Shown here: one piece after another, positions 7,236-15,901 of the stretch
Numbering within the stretch: the first letter of the stretch is position 1
How the letters are laid out: each line of letters begins with the position of its first letter
Source: Paenibacillus sp. VTT E-133291
GTDB lineage: Bacteria > Bacillota > Bacilli > Paenibacillales > Paenibacillaceae
NCBI RefSeq assembly: GCF_002264395.1
Contig: NZ_NFVA01000072.1
Span: forward strand, 1-35,437
Direction: 5' to 3'
Length of the DNA: 35,437 nt
Made by a program: the position numbers and the translations under genes
Notes under the pieces: generated by a model
The model's database searches: none
Told to the model about the DNA's origin: nothing
What the model saw: the letters and a program-made list of their open reading frames with translations, nothing else

Positions 7236-10094
7236 TTGCTGCATGTAATCATACTTGTTCCGTTTCTGATGGCCTTAGTAATCGCACTTTTGACCAAGAG
7301 AGCATCCAACCTTCATAGAGGATGGCTTGTTTTCCCCGGTTCGCTCGCTTTGTTTGTATATTTTTTAACCCGGATTCCCGTGATTAAGGGAGGGGATTTG
7401 GGATATGAAACCGTTTCGTGGATTCCTTCCCTAGGGATTGACTTGGTTTTCCATCTGGATGGATTAAGTTTACTCTTCGCTTTGTTAATCACTGGAATGG
7501 GTAGTCTTGTAATTATCTATTCGATTTATTATCTAGACAAGCGAAAAGAAGCGTTGACCCCTTTTTATATTTATTTAATGTTGTTTATGGGAGCGATGCT
7601 TGGCGTTGTGCTCTCGGATAACTTGATGGTGCTATACGGTTTTTGGGAATTAACAAGTGTCTCGTCATTTCTGTTGATTGCTTTTTGGCATCGGCGGCAA
7701 AAATCGCGGTATGGTGCTTTGAAATCTATGTTGATTACCGTATTTGGTGGTTTAGCGATGTTTGCCGGCTTTTTAATGCTGTATGTGATGACAGGCACCT
7801 TTAGTATTCGGGAAATTTGGAGCGAGGTTGGAGATATTAGTGGGCATGCGTTGTTTATTCCAGCGATGCTATTAATTCTATTAGGTGCATTTACCAAATC
7901 AGCGCAGTTCCCGTTCCATATCTGGCTGCCGGATGCCATGGAGGCACCGACACCCGTAAGCGCATATCTTCACTCAGCAACGATGGTTAAAGCTGGATTG
8001 TATCTTGTCGCCCGTTTCAGCCCTATTTTTGCGGGGCAATATGAGTGGTTCTGGATTGTGTCAGGCGTCGGTTTGATCACCTTGATCTATGGTTCGATCC
8101 AGGCGATGAAGCAGACGGACCTGAAGGCTCTATTAGCCTATTCAACAATTAGTCAACTTGGACTGATTATGGGATTGCTGGGAATGGGATCGGCAGCGGC
8201 ATTTTATATAGGGGAAGAAGCTGTCTTTTATACTGCTGCAACAACAGCGGCTATCTTTCATCTTATTAACCATGCTATCTTTAAAGGCTCATTGTTTATG
8301 ATGGTCGGTATAGTTGACCATGAGACGGGTACCCGCGACCTGCGAAAGCTGGGCGGACTGATTTCCATTATGCCGGTTACCTTTACGGTAGCGATGATCG
8401 GCAGTTTCTCGATGGCTGGTTTGCCGCCATTTTCCGGGTTCTTAAGTAAAGAGATGTTTTTTACAGCTGTTCTGAATATCCGAAACCTGGATATATTCTC
8501 TATTCCCTCGTTGTTTACGCTCTTCCCGGTTTTGGCCTGGATTGCCAGCGTGTTTACTTTTGCATACAGTATGATTTTGGTATTCCACACCTTTTTCGGA
8601 AAATATCAGCCTGAGAAGCTGGACAAAAAACCGCATGAAGCCCCATTTGGACTTCTGCTTGCCCCGTGCCTGCTTGCAATGCTGTCTATATTTATCGGTT
8701 TTTTCCCGAATATTTTATCTAATACACTTATTATCCCTGCAATGAATGCTATTCACCCTATCTTGCAGACCGGGGAACCTTTTGTTGTGAATATCCATTT
8801 CTGGCACGGCTGGACACCAGAAGTATGGATGACACTTGGTGTTGTGATTCTTGGTATTACTGTATACCGAATCTATGGCCGCTTAAGTCTGGTCGATAAA
8901 GAATGGGGCAGTGGCTACACTTTAAATCAAGTTTATGACGGAGTAATCCGGCTGGTTGAGAAATTGTCTAGATGGGTGACTGGTTCTTATATGACTGGTT
9001 CCATGAGACATTATTTAATGTATATTTTTTCCTTCTTGATCGTAACGATTTGCGGTGTCGTCTGGTATTCAGATGGAATTACACTTGGTACGACGGAGTA
9101 TACTCCTTTTTCTTTGTTTGAGGTTATTGCTGTAATGGTTTTGCTTTTAGGTGCTTTAGCTATTCCGTTTGTACGTTCGAGAATAACAGCCATTTTGTTA
9201 ACAGGAATGGTTGGTTATATGGTTACTTTGCTCTTTGTTCTGTTCAGAGCTCCTGATCTGGCGCTTACACAAATGATTGTTGAAGTGGTATCTGTTACCT
9301 TGTTCCTGCTATGTTTCAGGCATTTGCCTAGGCTGGAGAAAGAGAAGCTCAAGCCTCATGCGCATTTCCTTAAACTAATTATTTCCATCGGGATGGGCGT
9401 AACGATGACATTGGTTGCACTTGCTGCTTTAGGCAGTAGTCCGTTCGAATCCATCTCGAAATATTATGTGGAGAATAGTTATACTTTGGGTGGCGGTAAA
9501 AATATTGTCAATGTTCTGCTCGTTGATTTCCGCGGCTTTGATACTATGTTTGAAATAACAGTACTAGGCCTCGCCTCACTTGCTATTTATTCCATGATCA
9601 AGCTGCAGTTGGATGGAGAGGGTACAGCATCCCAACTGAAGAGGGTTGTTCCCTATAATAAGCCTCGTTATTCTCGAAGTGATGATGTGTTACTACAAGC
9701 GGTAGCTAAAGTAGCATTCGTTATCATTCTGATATTTTCGTTGTTTTTGTTTTTTGCCGGTCATAATAATCCGGGAGGCGGATTTATTGGGGCTTTGATG
9801 GCTTCTGCAGGTTTGGTGCTGCTTGCTATTACTTTTGGGATGGATATGGTTGAGAAGGTGCTGCCTATTAATTATCGTAAGTTAATTGCGATCGGGATTT
9901 CGATTGCTTTTCTTACCGGGGTTGGCTCATTTATATTCGGCGTACCCTTTCTGAGCCAAACGTTTGGATATTTCCAATTGCCGCTTATGGGCAAAACAGA
10001 ACTAACCACTGCAATGTTCTTTGATCTTGGTGTTTATCTAGCTGTTATTGGTGTCACTATGAATATCATACTTACGATCGGGAGGGATAGCTAA
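7236..10094 (+). CDS. mrpA: Mrp Na+/H+ antiporter, fused MrpA-MrpB subunit
   Basis: This 952-residue membrane protein is the large subunit of the multisubunit Na+/H+ antiporter, homologous to NADH dehydrogenase subunit 5. Conserved proton-channel regions include FWELTSVSSFLLIAFWH, PFHIWLPDAMEAPTPVSAYLHSATMVKAGLYL and NHAIFKGSLFMMVG. The last 138 residues, from SDDVLL, are a complete MrpB domain (FAGHNNPGGGFIGALMAS, YFQLPLMGKTELTTAMFFDLGVYLAV); no separate mrpB exists. In Bacillus the two are separate proteins of about 800 and 143 residues. The frame is open upstream to 7164, but I place the start at TTG 7236, seven bases after GGAGG, because LLHVIILVPFL is the normal MrpA N-terminus. Confidence 0.93.
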   Translation: MLHVIILVPFLMALVIALLTKRASNLHRGWLVFPGSLALFVYFLTRIPVIKGGDLGYETVSWIPSLGIDLVFHLDGLSLLFALLITGMGSLVIIYSIYYLDKRKEALTPFYIYLMLFMGAMLGVVLSDNLMVLYGFWELTSVSSFLLIAFWHRRQKSRYGALKSMLITVFGGLAMFAGFLMLYVMTGTFSIREIWSEVGDISGHALFIPAMLLILLGAFTKSAQFPFHIWLPDAMEAPTPVSAYLHSATMVKAGLYLVARFSPIFAGQYEWFWIVSGVGLITLIYGSIQAMKQTDLKALLAYSTISQLGLIMGLLGMGSAAAFYIGEEAVFYTAATTAAIFHLINHAIFKGSLFMMVGIVDHETGTRDLRKLGGLISIMPVTFTVAMIGSFSMAGLPPFSGFLSKEMFFTAVLNIRNLDIFSIPSLFTLFPVLAWIASVFTFAYSMILVFHTFFGKYQPEKLDKKPHEAPFGLLLAPCLLAMLSIFIGFFPNILSNTLIIPAMNAIHPILQTGEPFVVNIHFWHGWTPEVWMTLGVVILGITVYRIYGRLSLVDKEWGSGYTLNQVYDGVIRLVEKLSRWVTGSYMTGSMRHYLMYIFSFLIVTICGVVWYSDGITLGTTEYTPFSLFEVIAVMVLLLGALAIPFVRSRITAILLTGMVGYMVTLLFVLFRAPDLALTQMIVEVVSVTLFLLCFRHLPRLEKEKLKPHAHFLKLIISIGMGVTMTLVALAALGSSPFESISKYYVENSYTLGGGKNIVNVLLVDFRGFDTMFEITVLGLASLAIYSMIKLQLDGEGTASQLKRVVPYNKPRYSRSDDVLLQAVAKVAFVIILIFSLFLFFAGHNNPGGGFIGALMASAGLVLLAITFGMDMVEKVLPINYRKLIAIGISIAFLTGVGSFIFGVPFLSQTFGYFQLPLMGKTELTTAMFFDLGVYLAVIGVTMNIILTIGRDS

Positions 10095-10429
10095 TGGAGC
10101 TCGTTGTTGCCTTGGCGATCGGCGTATTGTTTTCCGTAGGTGTGTATCTAGTCCTTTCCAAAAGCTTGCTACGCATCCTACTGGGTACTAATTTGATTAC
10201 CCATGGTGTTCATTTACTGCTGCTGACGATGTCGGGTCTCAAGACAGGGGCTCCACCATTGCTTGGTGAAAAAGCAGAGGCATATGTAGACCCGTTACCA
10301 CAGGCGCTCATTTTGACCTCAATTGTAATTAGTTTTGGAGTAACAGCATTCTTCATTGTTTTGGCATACCGGACTTACCGTTCGACGGGTACGGATGATG
10401 TGGAAGGCACCAAGGAGGAGAGACAATGA
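10094..10429 (+). CDS. mrpC: Mrp Na+/H+ antiporter subunit MrpC
   Basis: This 111-residue membrane protein is homologous to NuoK. It has three predicted helices, with SKSLLRILLGTNLITHGVHLLLLTM and YVDPLPQALILTSIVISFGVTAFF as family signatures. Its ATG overlaps the mrpA stop (TAATG), and its end overlaps mrpD, indicating translational coupling. Bacillus MrpC has a similar length of about 113 residues. Confidence 0.93.
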   Translation: MELVVALAIGVLFSVGVYLVLSKSLLRILLGTNLITHGVHLLLLTMSGLKTGAPPLLGEKAEAYVDPLPQALILTSIVISFGVTAFFIVLAYRTYRSTGTDDVEGTKEERQ

Positions 10430-11904
10430 ACAACTTGCTAGTGCTGCCTCTGCTGATTCCGGCCTTTACGGCAGTGATATTGATTTTTCTAAAAGAACGA
10501 GTGGACCTGCAGCGTATGATCAGTGCCGTCAGTGTGTTTTTAAATATTTTGGTTGCTGGAATTATTGTGTATCAGGTAGGTACAAACGGAATCCAAACCC
10601 TAAATATGGGTGGATGGCTTCCGCCATACGGGATTGTGTTTGTTGCCGATATGTTTGCGGCCTTACTTGTGTTAATCGGCGCTATCGTTGGTGCAGCTTG
10701 CTTATTTTTTTCCTTCGCGAGTATTGGGGAAGAAAGAGAACGGTTTTATTACTATCCGTTTTTCCATTTCCTATTAACTGGGGTGTTTGGCTCCTTTCTC
10801 ACCGGAGATCTGTTTAACTTGTTCGTCTGTTTTGAGGTCCTGTTAGTTGCCTCGTATGCTTTAATTGTACTTGGTGGCTCCAAAGGTCAACTGAGAGAGA
10901 CGTTAAAATATGTATTAGTTAACGTGATTTCCTCGTCTTTGTTTGTAGCAACGCTTGCTTATTTATATGCCGCGACAGGAACGCTGAATATGGCACATCT
11001 ATCTATGCGTGTAGCGGAAGCGGGACAAGGCGGTGTCATGAACGTCATTGCGGTTCTGCTGCTGATCGTATTTTCGATAAAGGCGGGTTTGCTGCTCTTT
11101 TTCTGGCTTCCGGATTCTTATAGCGCACCACCAGTGGCTGTTAGAGCACTGTTTGGGGCCTTGTTAACGAAAGTAGGGTTGTATGCAATTACACGTACTT
11201 TTACATTGATTTTTATTCAAGACCCGGGACTCACCCATACACTGATCGCCTGGATGGCGGGAGCGACGATGATCCTTGGTGCAATCGGTGCACTGGCTTA
11301 CAACGATCTGGGGCGGATTTTTAATTATAATATCATTATCAGTGTTGGGTTTATTGCTTTTGGGATTTCTGTCGCGACTCAGGATTCGTTAAATGGTGTA
11401 GTGTTCTATTTAATGCATGACATGGTTGCCAAGGCATTATTATTTTTCCTGGGCGGGATGATAATCTCGGCATCGGGCACCGACCGCTTAAAAGAAATGG
11501 GTGGTTTAATCCGACGTTATCCGTGGACCGGCTGGATGTTTTTTGTACTGACTTTGGCATTGGTTGGTGTTCCGCCTCTTAGTGGTTTCGCTGGAAAAGT
11601 TATGATGGTACGTAGTGGATTTGGACAGGATCACGTGGCTCTTGCGCTGATTGCACTCGCATCCAGCTTCGTAGTGTTATATTCCTTGATCAAAGTATTC
11701 CAGCAGGTATTCTGGGGTGGCGAGAAAAGGGAAGAACAAGTCAAACCGCTTCATTATAAAGCTATGATGGCACCGGCGGCTGTTCTGTTTGCGATTGTAA
11801 TTCTGATGGGTGTAGGTGCTGAGACGGTAAATGGATACGTCAGCCAAGCCGGAGCTGTACTGGCTGATCCTGCACTATACATTAACGCTGTCATGAAGGA
11901 GTAG
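10426..11904 (+). CDS. mrpD: Mrp Na+/H+ antiporter subunit MrpD
   Basis: This 492-residue protein is the second antiporter-type subunit, related to NuoM/NuoN. Conserved stretches include TGDLFNLFVCFEVLLVASYALIVLGG, IKAGLLLFFWLPDSYSAPPVAVRALFGALLTKVGLYA and YLMHDMVAKALLFFLGG; the Lys and Glu residues in them belong to the proton path. It begins with ATGA overlapping the mrpC stop, behind GGAGAG. The length matches Bacillus MrpD (about 493). It assembles with the MrpA part of the fused subunit in the membrane. Confidence 0.94.
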   Translation: MNNLLVLPLLIPAFTAVILIFLKERVDLQRMISAVSVFLNILVAGIIVYQVGTNGIQTLNMGGWLPPYGIVFVADMFAALLVLIGAIVGAACLFFSFASIGEERERFYYYPFFHFLLTGVFGSFLTGDLFNLFVCFEVLLVASYALIVLGGSKGQLRETLKYVLVNVISSSLFVATLAYLYAATGTLNMAHLSMRVAEAGQGGVMNVIAVLLLIVFSIKAGLLLFFWLPDSYSAPPVAVRALFGALLTKVGLYAITRTFTLIFIQDPGLTHTLIAWMAGATMILGAIGALAYNDLGRIFNYNIIISVGFIAFGISVATQDSLNGVVFYLMHDMVAKALLFFLGGMIISASGTDRLKEMGGLIRRYPWTGWMFFVLTLALVGVPPLSGFAGKVMMVRSGFGQDHVALALIALASSFVVLYSLIKVFQQVFWGGEKREEQVKPLHYKAMMAPAAVLFAIVILMGVGAETVNGYVSQAGAVLADPALYINAVMKE

Positions 11905-11909
11905 ATACT

Positions 11910-12383
11910 ATGGCATTTCAACTATTATTGAATTTCATGATAGCATTCCTGTGGATGTTTCTGCACAATGACTGGACTGGTCCGCGTTTTGTCATTGGTT
12001 TTCTGCTCGGTATACTCATTCTGCTCGGAATGCGTCGTTTTTGGCCCAGGTTATATCTCGGAAAAGTGTGGGCGATCCTTAAGCTAATCCTGTTGCTGCT
12101 GCGGGAGCTGATCGTTTCTAGTTATGTAGTGGTAAAAGCCGTTCTAAGACCAGAGCTTAATATACGTCCAGCTATTCTCAAATATACTACAGAGCTGAAA
12201 TCAGATTGGGAAGTGGCTACATTGATCACATTGCTCTGCCTAACGCCTGGATCGGTGGTACTTGAAGTATCGGATGATAATCGGACATTGTATATTCATG
12301 CCATGGATGTTGAAGACCCTGCACAGTTCAGAGCCAATATCCGTGATACCTTTGAGCGTGCGATACTGGAGGTGACCCGCTAA
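11910..12383 (+). CDS. mrpE: Mrp Na+/H+ antiporter subunit MrpE
   Basis: This 157-residue protein has two N-terminal transmembrane helices, the conserved LLLRELIVSSYVVVKAVLRP segment and a soluble C-terminal half with LITLLCLTPGSVVLEVSDD, diagnostic of MrpE (PF01899). MrpE is Mrp-specific and needed for full activity. It starts with ATG five bases after the mrpD stop and its last base overlaps the mrpF start. Confidence 0.92.
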   Translation: MAFQLLLNFMIAFLWMFLHNDWTGPRFVIGFLLGILILLGMRRFWPRLYLGKVWAILKLILLLLRELIVSSYVVVKAVLRPELNIRPAILKYTTELKSDWEVATLITLLCLTPGSVVLEVSDDNRTLYIHAMDVEDPAQFRANIRDTFERAILEVTR

Positions 12384-12676
12384 TGATCCATTTTATTCTT
12401 ATGTTATCCATTACTATTATGGCTGTAGCAATAGGCGTATGTGCTTGGCGTCTGGTGAAGGGACCTTCCTTGCCTGACCGCGTGGCTGCACTGGATACGA
12501 TCGGAATTAATCTGTTAGCCATGGTGGCCGTTTTATCGGTCTTTCTCCAAACACAGGCTTTTATAGAAATTATTTTGTTGATTGGAATTCTTTCCTTTAT
12601 CGGAACGACAGCCTTTGCCAGATATATCGAAAAGGGAGTGGTGCTAGAAAATGGAAATGATCAAGACTACAGGTGA
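12383..12676 (+). CDS. mrpF: Mrp Na+/H+ antiporter subunit MrpF
   Basis: This 97-residue protein has three hydrophobic helices and the MrpF motif RLVKGPSLPDRVAALDTIGINLLAMVAVLS. The start is coupled to mrpE (TAATG), behind GGAGGTG within the mrpE end. It overlaps mrpG by 26 bases in a different frame. Confidence 0.92.
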   Translation: MIHFILMLSITIMAVAIGVCAWRLVKGPSLPDRVAALDTIGINLLAMVAVLSVFLQTQAFIEIILLIGILSFIGTTAFARYIEKGVVLENGNDQDYR

Positions 12677-13055
12677 GTTGCTGTTTGCCTTGTTAATTCT
12701 TATAGGGGCATTGCTTAGCGCTGTAAGTGCTATTGGTTTGATTCGGCTGCCTGATGTATATCTAAGATCGCATGCTGCCGCGAAGAGTGCCACTCTCGGT
12801 GTTTTATGTGTCTTGGTTGGGGCATTTCTATATTTTGCATTTTTTCAGGATCATATTAGTGCAAAGCTATTATTAGGAATTGTCTTTGTGTTTATAACTG
12901 CGCCTTTATCCGCCCACCTAACAGGTAGAGCGGCATATCGTTCCGGTGTTCCTCACTGGGACCGGAGAATTCAGGATGATTTAAAAGAGGTGCTGGAGAA
13001 AGAGCAAGTTATACCAGTAACCCCTGAAGGAGATATACCTCAAGAACAAAGGTAG
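12651..13055 (+). CDS. mrpG: Mrp Na+/H+ antiporter subunit MrpG
   Basis: This 134-residue protein has three transmembrane helices and the PhaG/MrpG signature IGLIRLPDVYLRSHAAAKSATLGV. The hydrophilic tail after RAAYRSGVPHWDRR is a little longer than usual. The ATG lies inside mrpF, behind GGAGTG upstream at about 12636. It completes the order A-B(fused)-C-D-E-F-G, and a strong terminator follows. Confidence 0.92.
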   Translation: MEMIKTTGELLFALLILIGALLSAVSAIGLIRLPDVYLRSHAAAKSATLGVLCVLVGAFLYFAFFQDHISAKLLLGIVFVFITAPLSAHLTGRAAYRSGVPHWDRRIQDDLKEVLEKEQVIPVTPEGDIPQEQR

Positions 13056-13102
13056 AAGTGTTAGGAATTGTCTTGATTTTCAATAACAGCAGCAAAAACT
13101 AT

Positions 13103-13136
13103 AACAAACCCGCATCTACACGCGGGTTTGTTTTTT
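13103..13136 (+). terminator. Rho-independent terminator of the Mrp operon
   Basis: An 11-base perfect stem (AACAAACCCGC with GCGGGTTTGTT) has an eight-base loop and six T residues at 13131-13136. Because the PilZ gene converges from the other side, it may also work, less strongly, on the minus strand. Confidence 0.92.
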
Positions 13137-13167
13137 ATTAATGGAGTACTATTCTTTTGTTTACATC

Positions 13168-13545
13168 TCAACGAACCAATATTTTCCCTTCTCCAGCGAG
13201 CCTGCGTAGCACCCTTGGAAGAAACTCAATGTCTGCTTCAGGAATGTCTAATTGAATACCGTAATGGAAACAGTCCTGCTGTTCTCTATTCCATTTTAGA
13301 ACTCCTTCTAAGTAAATAGATTCATCCGTAAGATTCATTTCCATACCAATCCGTACTAGGTTATTCTCTGGATTTATGTTGAGGGGTAACGATAAGTGGC
13401 AGCCTGTTCGACTGATGTTGAACAGTACAGCTCTTACAGGCTTAGAAGGAACCTGGATTCCGTTAATACTAAGAATATGAAGATCAAGGGTTACAGGTTC
13501 TTTAAGGGTATATCGAAAAGGTTCAGTTCTGCGATTAGTGTTCAT
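13168..13545 (-). CDS. PilZ domain protein (likely c-di-GMP receptor)
   Basis: This protein of about 125 residues consists almost wholly of one PilZ domain. It has an N-terminal Arg-rich segment (RRTEPFRY), beta strands, and the conserved [D/N]xSxxG motif as NISRTG, then MNLTDESIYLEGVLKWN and a C-terminal helix. PilZ domains bind cyclic di-GMP through these two motifs. The N-terminal Arg spacing is not the ideal RxxxR, so ligand binding should be treated as likely but not certain. I chose the ATG at 13545, five bases after GGAGGA; the ATG four codons upstream is worse placed. It stands alone on the minus strand. Confidence 0.8.
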   Translation of the reverse strand: MNTNRRTEPFRYTLKEPVTLDLHILSINGIQVPSKPVRAVLFNISRTGCHLSLPLNINPENNLVRIGMEMNLTDESIYLEGVLKWNREQQDCFHYGIQLDIPEADIEFLPRVLRRLAGEGKILVR

Positions 13546-13664
13546 ATGCTCCTCCATACTTTTCCATCTACTATAAATTATCGACAGGAAAATAGGATTA
13601 GTGAAGAGTTATTAAACATTTTAAAGATTCGAAGTTACAAAAGCTGCATACCTGATTTTTGATT

Positions 13665-14246
13665 TTATCGTAACAATGTAAGTATTTCTTTTACAGAATT
13701 ATCTACAAATGATCTTTCAGGACGGGATTTCATGATCACAGTAAGTCCAATTAATGATATGACTAGTGTCTGCGCTAAACTCTTTGCGTTAATAGCGGGA
13801 TCAAGCTCACCTGAGCGCAAACCTCGATCAATCGTTTCTTGAAATATTACCGAGAGATACATCTGGTGTTCTCTTGTTAGGAGCTCAAATTTCTCATCGT
13901 GGGGTGAAAGTTCAACCATTGAATTAATGCAAAAGCATCCCCAGTTCGGATTTTGTCCATATTCTTTTGCCACTATATTTTCGAAAAAGTCACGGAATGC
14001 CTCTTTAACAGAAGAATTGTTTTGAAGCTTGTTACGAACATAGGCAGCATGAGAACTCGTATATTTCCGCAACGCAGCTTCAAATAGTCCTTTTTTATCT
14101 CCGAAGGTAGAGTAGATGCTAGGCCGTTGAATACCCATTCTTGATGTCAGGTCGCTTAAAGAGGTAGCCTCGAACCCTTTTTCCCAAAATACTTTCATAG
14201 CAGCATCTAATGCTTTTTCCTCATCAAATTCACGTGGTCGAGCCAT
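13665..14246 (-). CDS. TetR/AcrR-family transcriptional regulator
   Basis: This 193-residue protein has a typical TetR N-terminal HTH: ARPREFDEEKALDAAMKVFWEKGFEATSLSDLTSRMGIQRPSIYSTFGDKKGLFEAAL. The C-terminal ligand domain resembles the AcrR/YxaF subgroup. It is divergent from an MFS exporter gene; a TACTGATCGGTA palindrome lies in the shared region. It most likely represses that exporter and perhaps itself until an inducing drug or quinone-like compound binds. AGAGGGAG precedes its ATG. Confidence 0.88.
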   Translation of the reverse strand: MARPREFDEEKALDAAMKVFWEKGFEATSLSDLTSRMGIQRPSIYSTFGDKKGLFEAALRKYTSSHAAYVRNKLQNNSSVKEAFRDFFENIVAKEYGQNPNWGCFCINSMVELSPHDEKFELLTREHQMYLSVIFQETIDRGLRSGELDPAINAKSLAQTLVISLIGLTVIMKSRPERSFVDNSVKEILTLLR

Positions 14247-14373
14247 ACTAACTCCCTCTTTTCATATCGAACAGTATGATATTATTTTATGGTTTGAATC
14301 TTAGTATGTCAATTAAGAAATGGGTTTTTAAATCGTCTGCATCTAATTTTTTGTTGTTCTATAAGCTAATCTC

Positions 14374-14403
14374 TTGACAGTTATCTTTTTTTAGAGTTAT
14401 ATT
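14374..14403 (+). promoter_or_regulatory. Promoter of the TetR-controlled MFS gene
   Basis: A perfect TTGACA at 14374-14379 is followed after 18 bases by TATATT at 14398-14403. The TetR-type operator lies 18 bases after the -10 element, so a bound repressor would stop early elongation or initiation. Confidence 0.65.
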
Positions 14404-14420
14404 TGTCAAATATATTTACG

Positions 14421-14432
14421 TACTGATCGGTA
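14421..14432. promoter_or_regulatory. Candidate TetR operator
   Basis: TACTGATCGGTA is a near-perfect palindrome (one mismatched pair) around GATC, the form seen in many TetR/AcrR operators. It sits downstream of the MFS promoter, in the 232-base region shared with the divergent tetR gene. Confidence 0.6.
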
Positions 14433-14478
14433 TGTAATTTATGAATCTGATAAAAGTCAATTTCAGGAGGCGTTAATT

Positions 14479-15738
14479 TTGGGGGAATCTGTTGAGGAAT
14501 CGAAAGCTATTATAGTGGATCAAACAGACAAAAAAGCTAAAAAAGTACAAGGAGGGCTTAGAGCGTCGGAACCAGTGCCTGTATCAATAATATCTCGTAG
14601 TGTGGCACTTTTATTTTCCGTCGCTTGCGGAATAGTTGTTGCTAACATATATTATGCGCAACCTTTACTGGACGCTATTTCGAACGAGTTTGGTATTTCT
14701 CATTCATTCGTTGGACTTGTTATTACAATTACTCAAATTTTTTATGCACTTGGACTGTTGTTACTAGTGCCTTTGGGTGATTTATTAAATCGGCGTTGGC
14801 TGATCGCTGGACAGATGCTGCTATCCGTATTGGCTTTAATTGTCGTTGGTACTGCCACCAGCAGTATAGTGTTATTCATAGGTATAGCAGCGGTTGGGTT
14901 TCTTGCCGTAGTGACACAGACGCTCGTTGCGTTCGCGGCAACTTTGGCTGCTCCTGCCGAACGTGGGCGTGTCGTTGGTGTTGTGACAAGTGGAATCGTA
15001 ATTGGTATTCTACTGGCGCGAACTTTCGCTGGCGTATTAATGGATTTAGCAGGTTGGCGTTCTGTCTACCTTGTTTCCGCGGTATTAACACTAATTATGG
15101 CATGTGTATTGTTTCGGGTGCTGCCACATTATGAGCACACAAGAAAATCATTATCTTACCTACAGTTGATTCGTTCAATGTTCACGTTGTTTGCTCAGGA
15201 ACGAACTCTTAGAATCCGTGCTGCACTAGGTATGATGATTTTTACCGCTTTCAGTATATTATGGACGTCTTTAGTATTACCTCTCAGCGCCCCGCCGTTT
15301 TCTCTTTCACATACTGCGATTGGAGCGTTTGGTCTCGCAGGGGTTGCAGGCGCGTTAGCAGCAGCGCGAGCAGGTCGCCTTGCTGATCGAGGTTTAGGGC
15401 AGAAGACTACCGGTGTAGCCTTGATTCTTTTGCTCATATCATGGTTGCCAATAAGTTATGTTCAGCATTCGCTTCTTGCATTAATCGTAGGTATTATCCT
15501 ACTTGATCTTGCAGTACAAGCCGTACATGTCACCAATCAGAGCATGATCCTTACTTTGCAACCTGAGGCACGCAGCAGGCTTACTGCCGGTTACATGATT
15601 TTCTATTCCATTGGCAGCGCCACTGGGTCGATCGCATCTACCAGTATCTATGTTTACTTTGGCTGGAACGGAGTGAGTTTGTTAGGTGCAATTGTGAGTG
15701 CTCTGGCTCTTCTTTTTTGGTCATTAACAAAGGAGTAA
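14479..15738 (+). CDS. MFS transporter (drug/metabolite efflux)
   Basis: This 419-residue protein is a 12-helix major facilitator. After about 40 hydrophilic residues, it begins with ANIYYAQPLLDAISNEFGIS, typical of the YgaY-like MFS branch, and LLLVPLGDLLNRRWLI, the loop 2-3 motif A of MFS carriers. The second half repeats the fold (GRLADRGLGQKTTG). It starts with TTG eight bases after AGGAGG. It is divergent from and probably controlled by the TetR regulator. Substrate unknown; export of a toxic small molecule is most likely. Confidence 0.85.
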   Translation: MGESVEESKAIIVDQTDKKAKKVQGGLRASEPVPVSIISRSVALLFSVACGIVVANIYYAQPLLDAISNEFGISHSFVGLVITITQIFYALGLLLLVPLGDLLNRRWLIAGQMLLSVLALIVVGTATSSIVLFIGIAAVGFLAVVTQTLVAFAATLAAPAERGRVVGVVTSGIVIGILLARTFAGVLMDLAGWRSVYLVSAVLTLIMACVLFRVLPHYEHTRKSLSYLQLIRSMFTLFAQERTLRIRAALGMMIFTAFSILWTSLVLPLSAPPFSLSHTAIGAFGLAGVAGALAAARAGRLADRGLGQKTTGVALILLLISWLPISYVQHSLLALIVGIILLDLAVQAVHVTNQSMILTLQPEARSRLTAGYMIFYSIGSATGSIASTSIYVYFGWNGVSLLGAIVSALALLFWSLTKE

Positions 15739-15814
15739 CTGAAGGGATGAGTATTCGTGCTGAAAAATTGTAACACTGATCTCTTATAATTAGGTGCGGT
15801 TTCTAAGTCTTAAC

Positions 15815-15860
15815 GCTCCAGCCAGGGCTATAGTATTTCATGTCACCTGGCCGTGGGAGC
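15815..15860. other. Long hairpin between convergent genes
   Basis: GCTCC (15815-15819) and GCCAGG (15821-15826) pair with CCTGGC (15846-15851) and GGAGC (15856-15860), leaving a small internal bulge and a 19-base loop. Neither side has a U-tract. It lies between the MFS stop and the minus-strand hydroxylase stop, and may protect 3' ends or terminate weakly. Confidence 0.5.
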
Positions 15861-15901
15861 AATTCGAAAAGTTTAATTCATCATAAAAAATAACAAAAAG
15901 C

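Noticed and set aside
10356..10817. 153-residue plus-strand frame within mrpC/mrpD
   Set aside because: It is an out-of-frame shadow of mrpD with many Arg and Cys codons and no Shine-Dalgarno.
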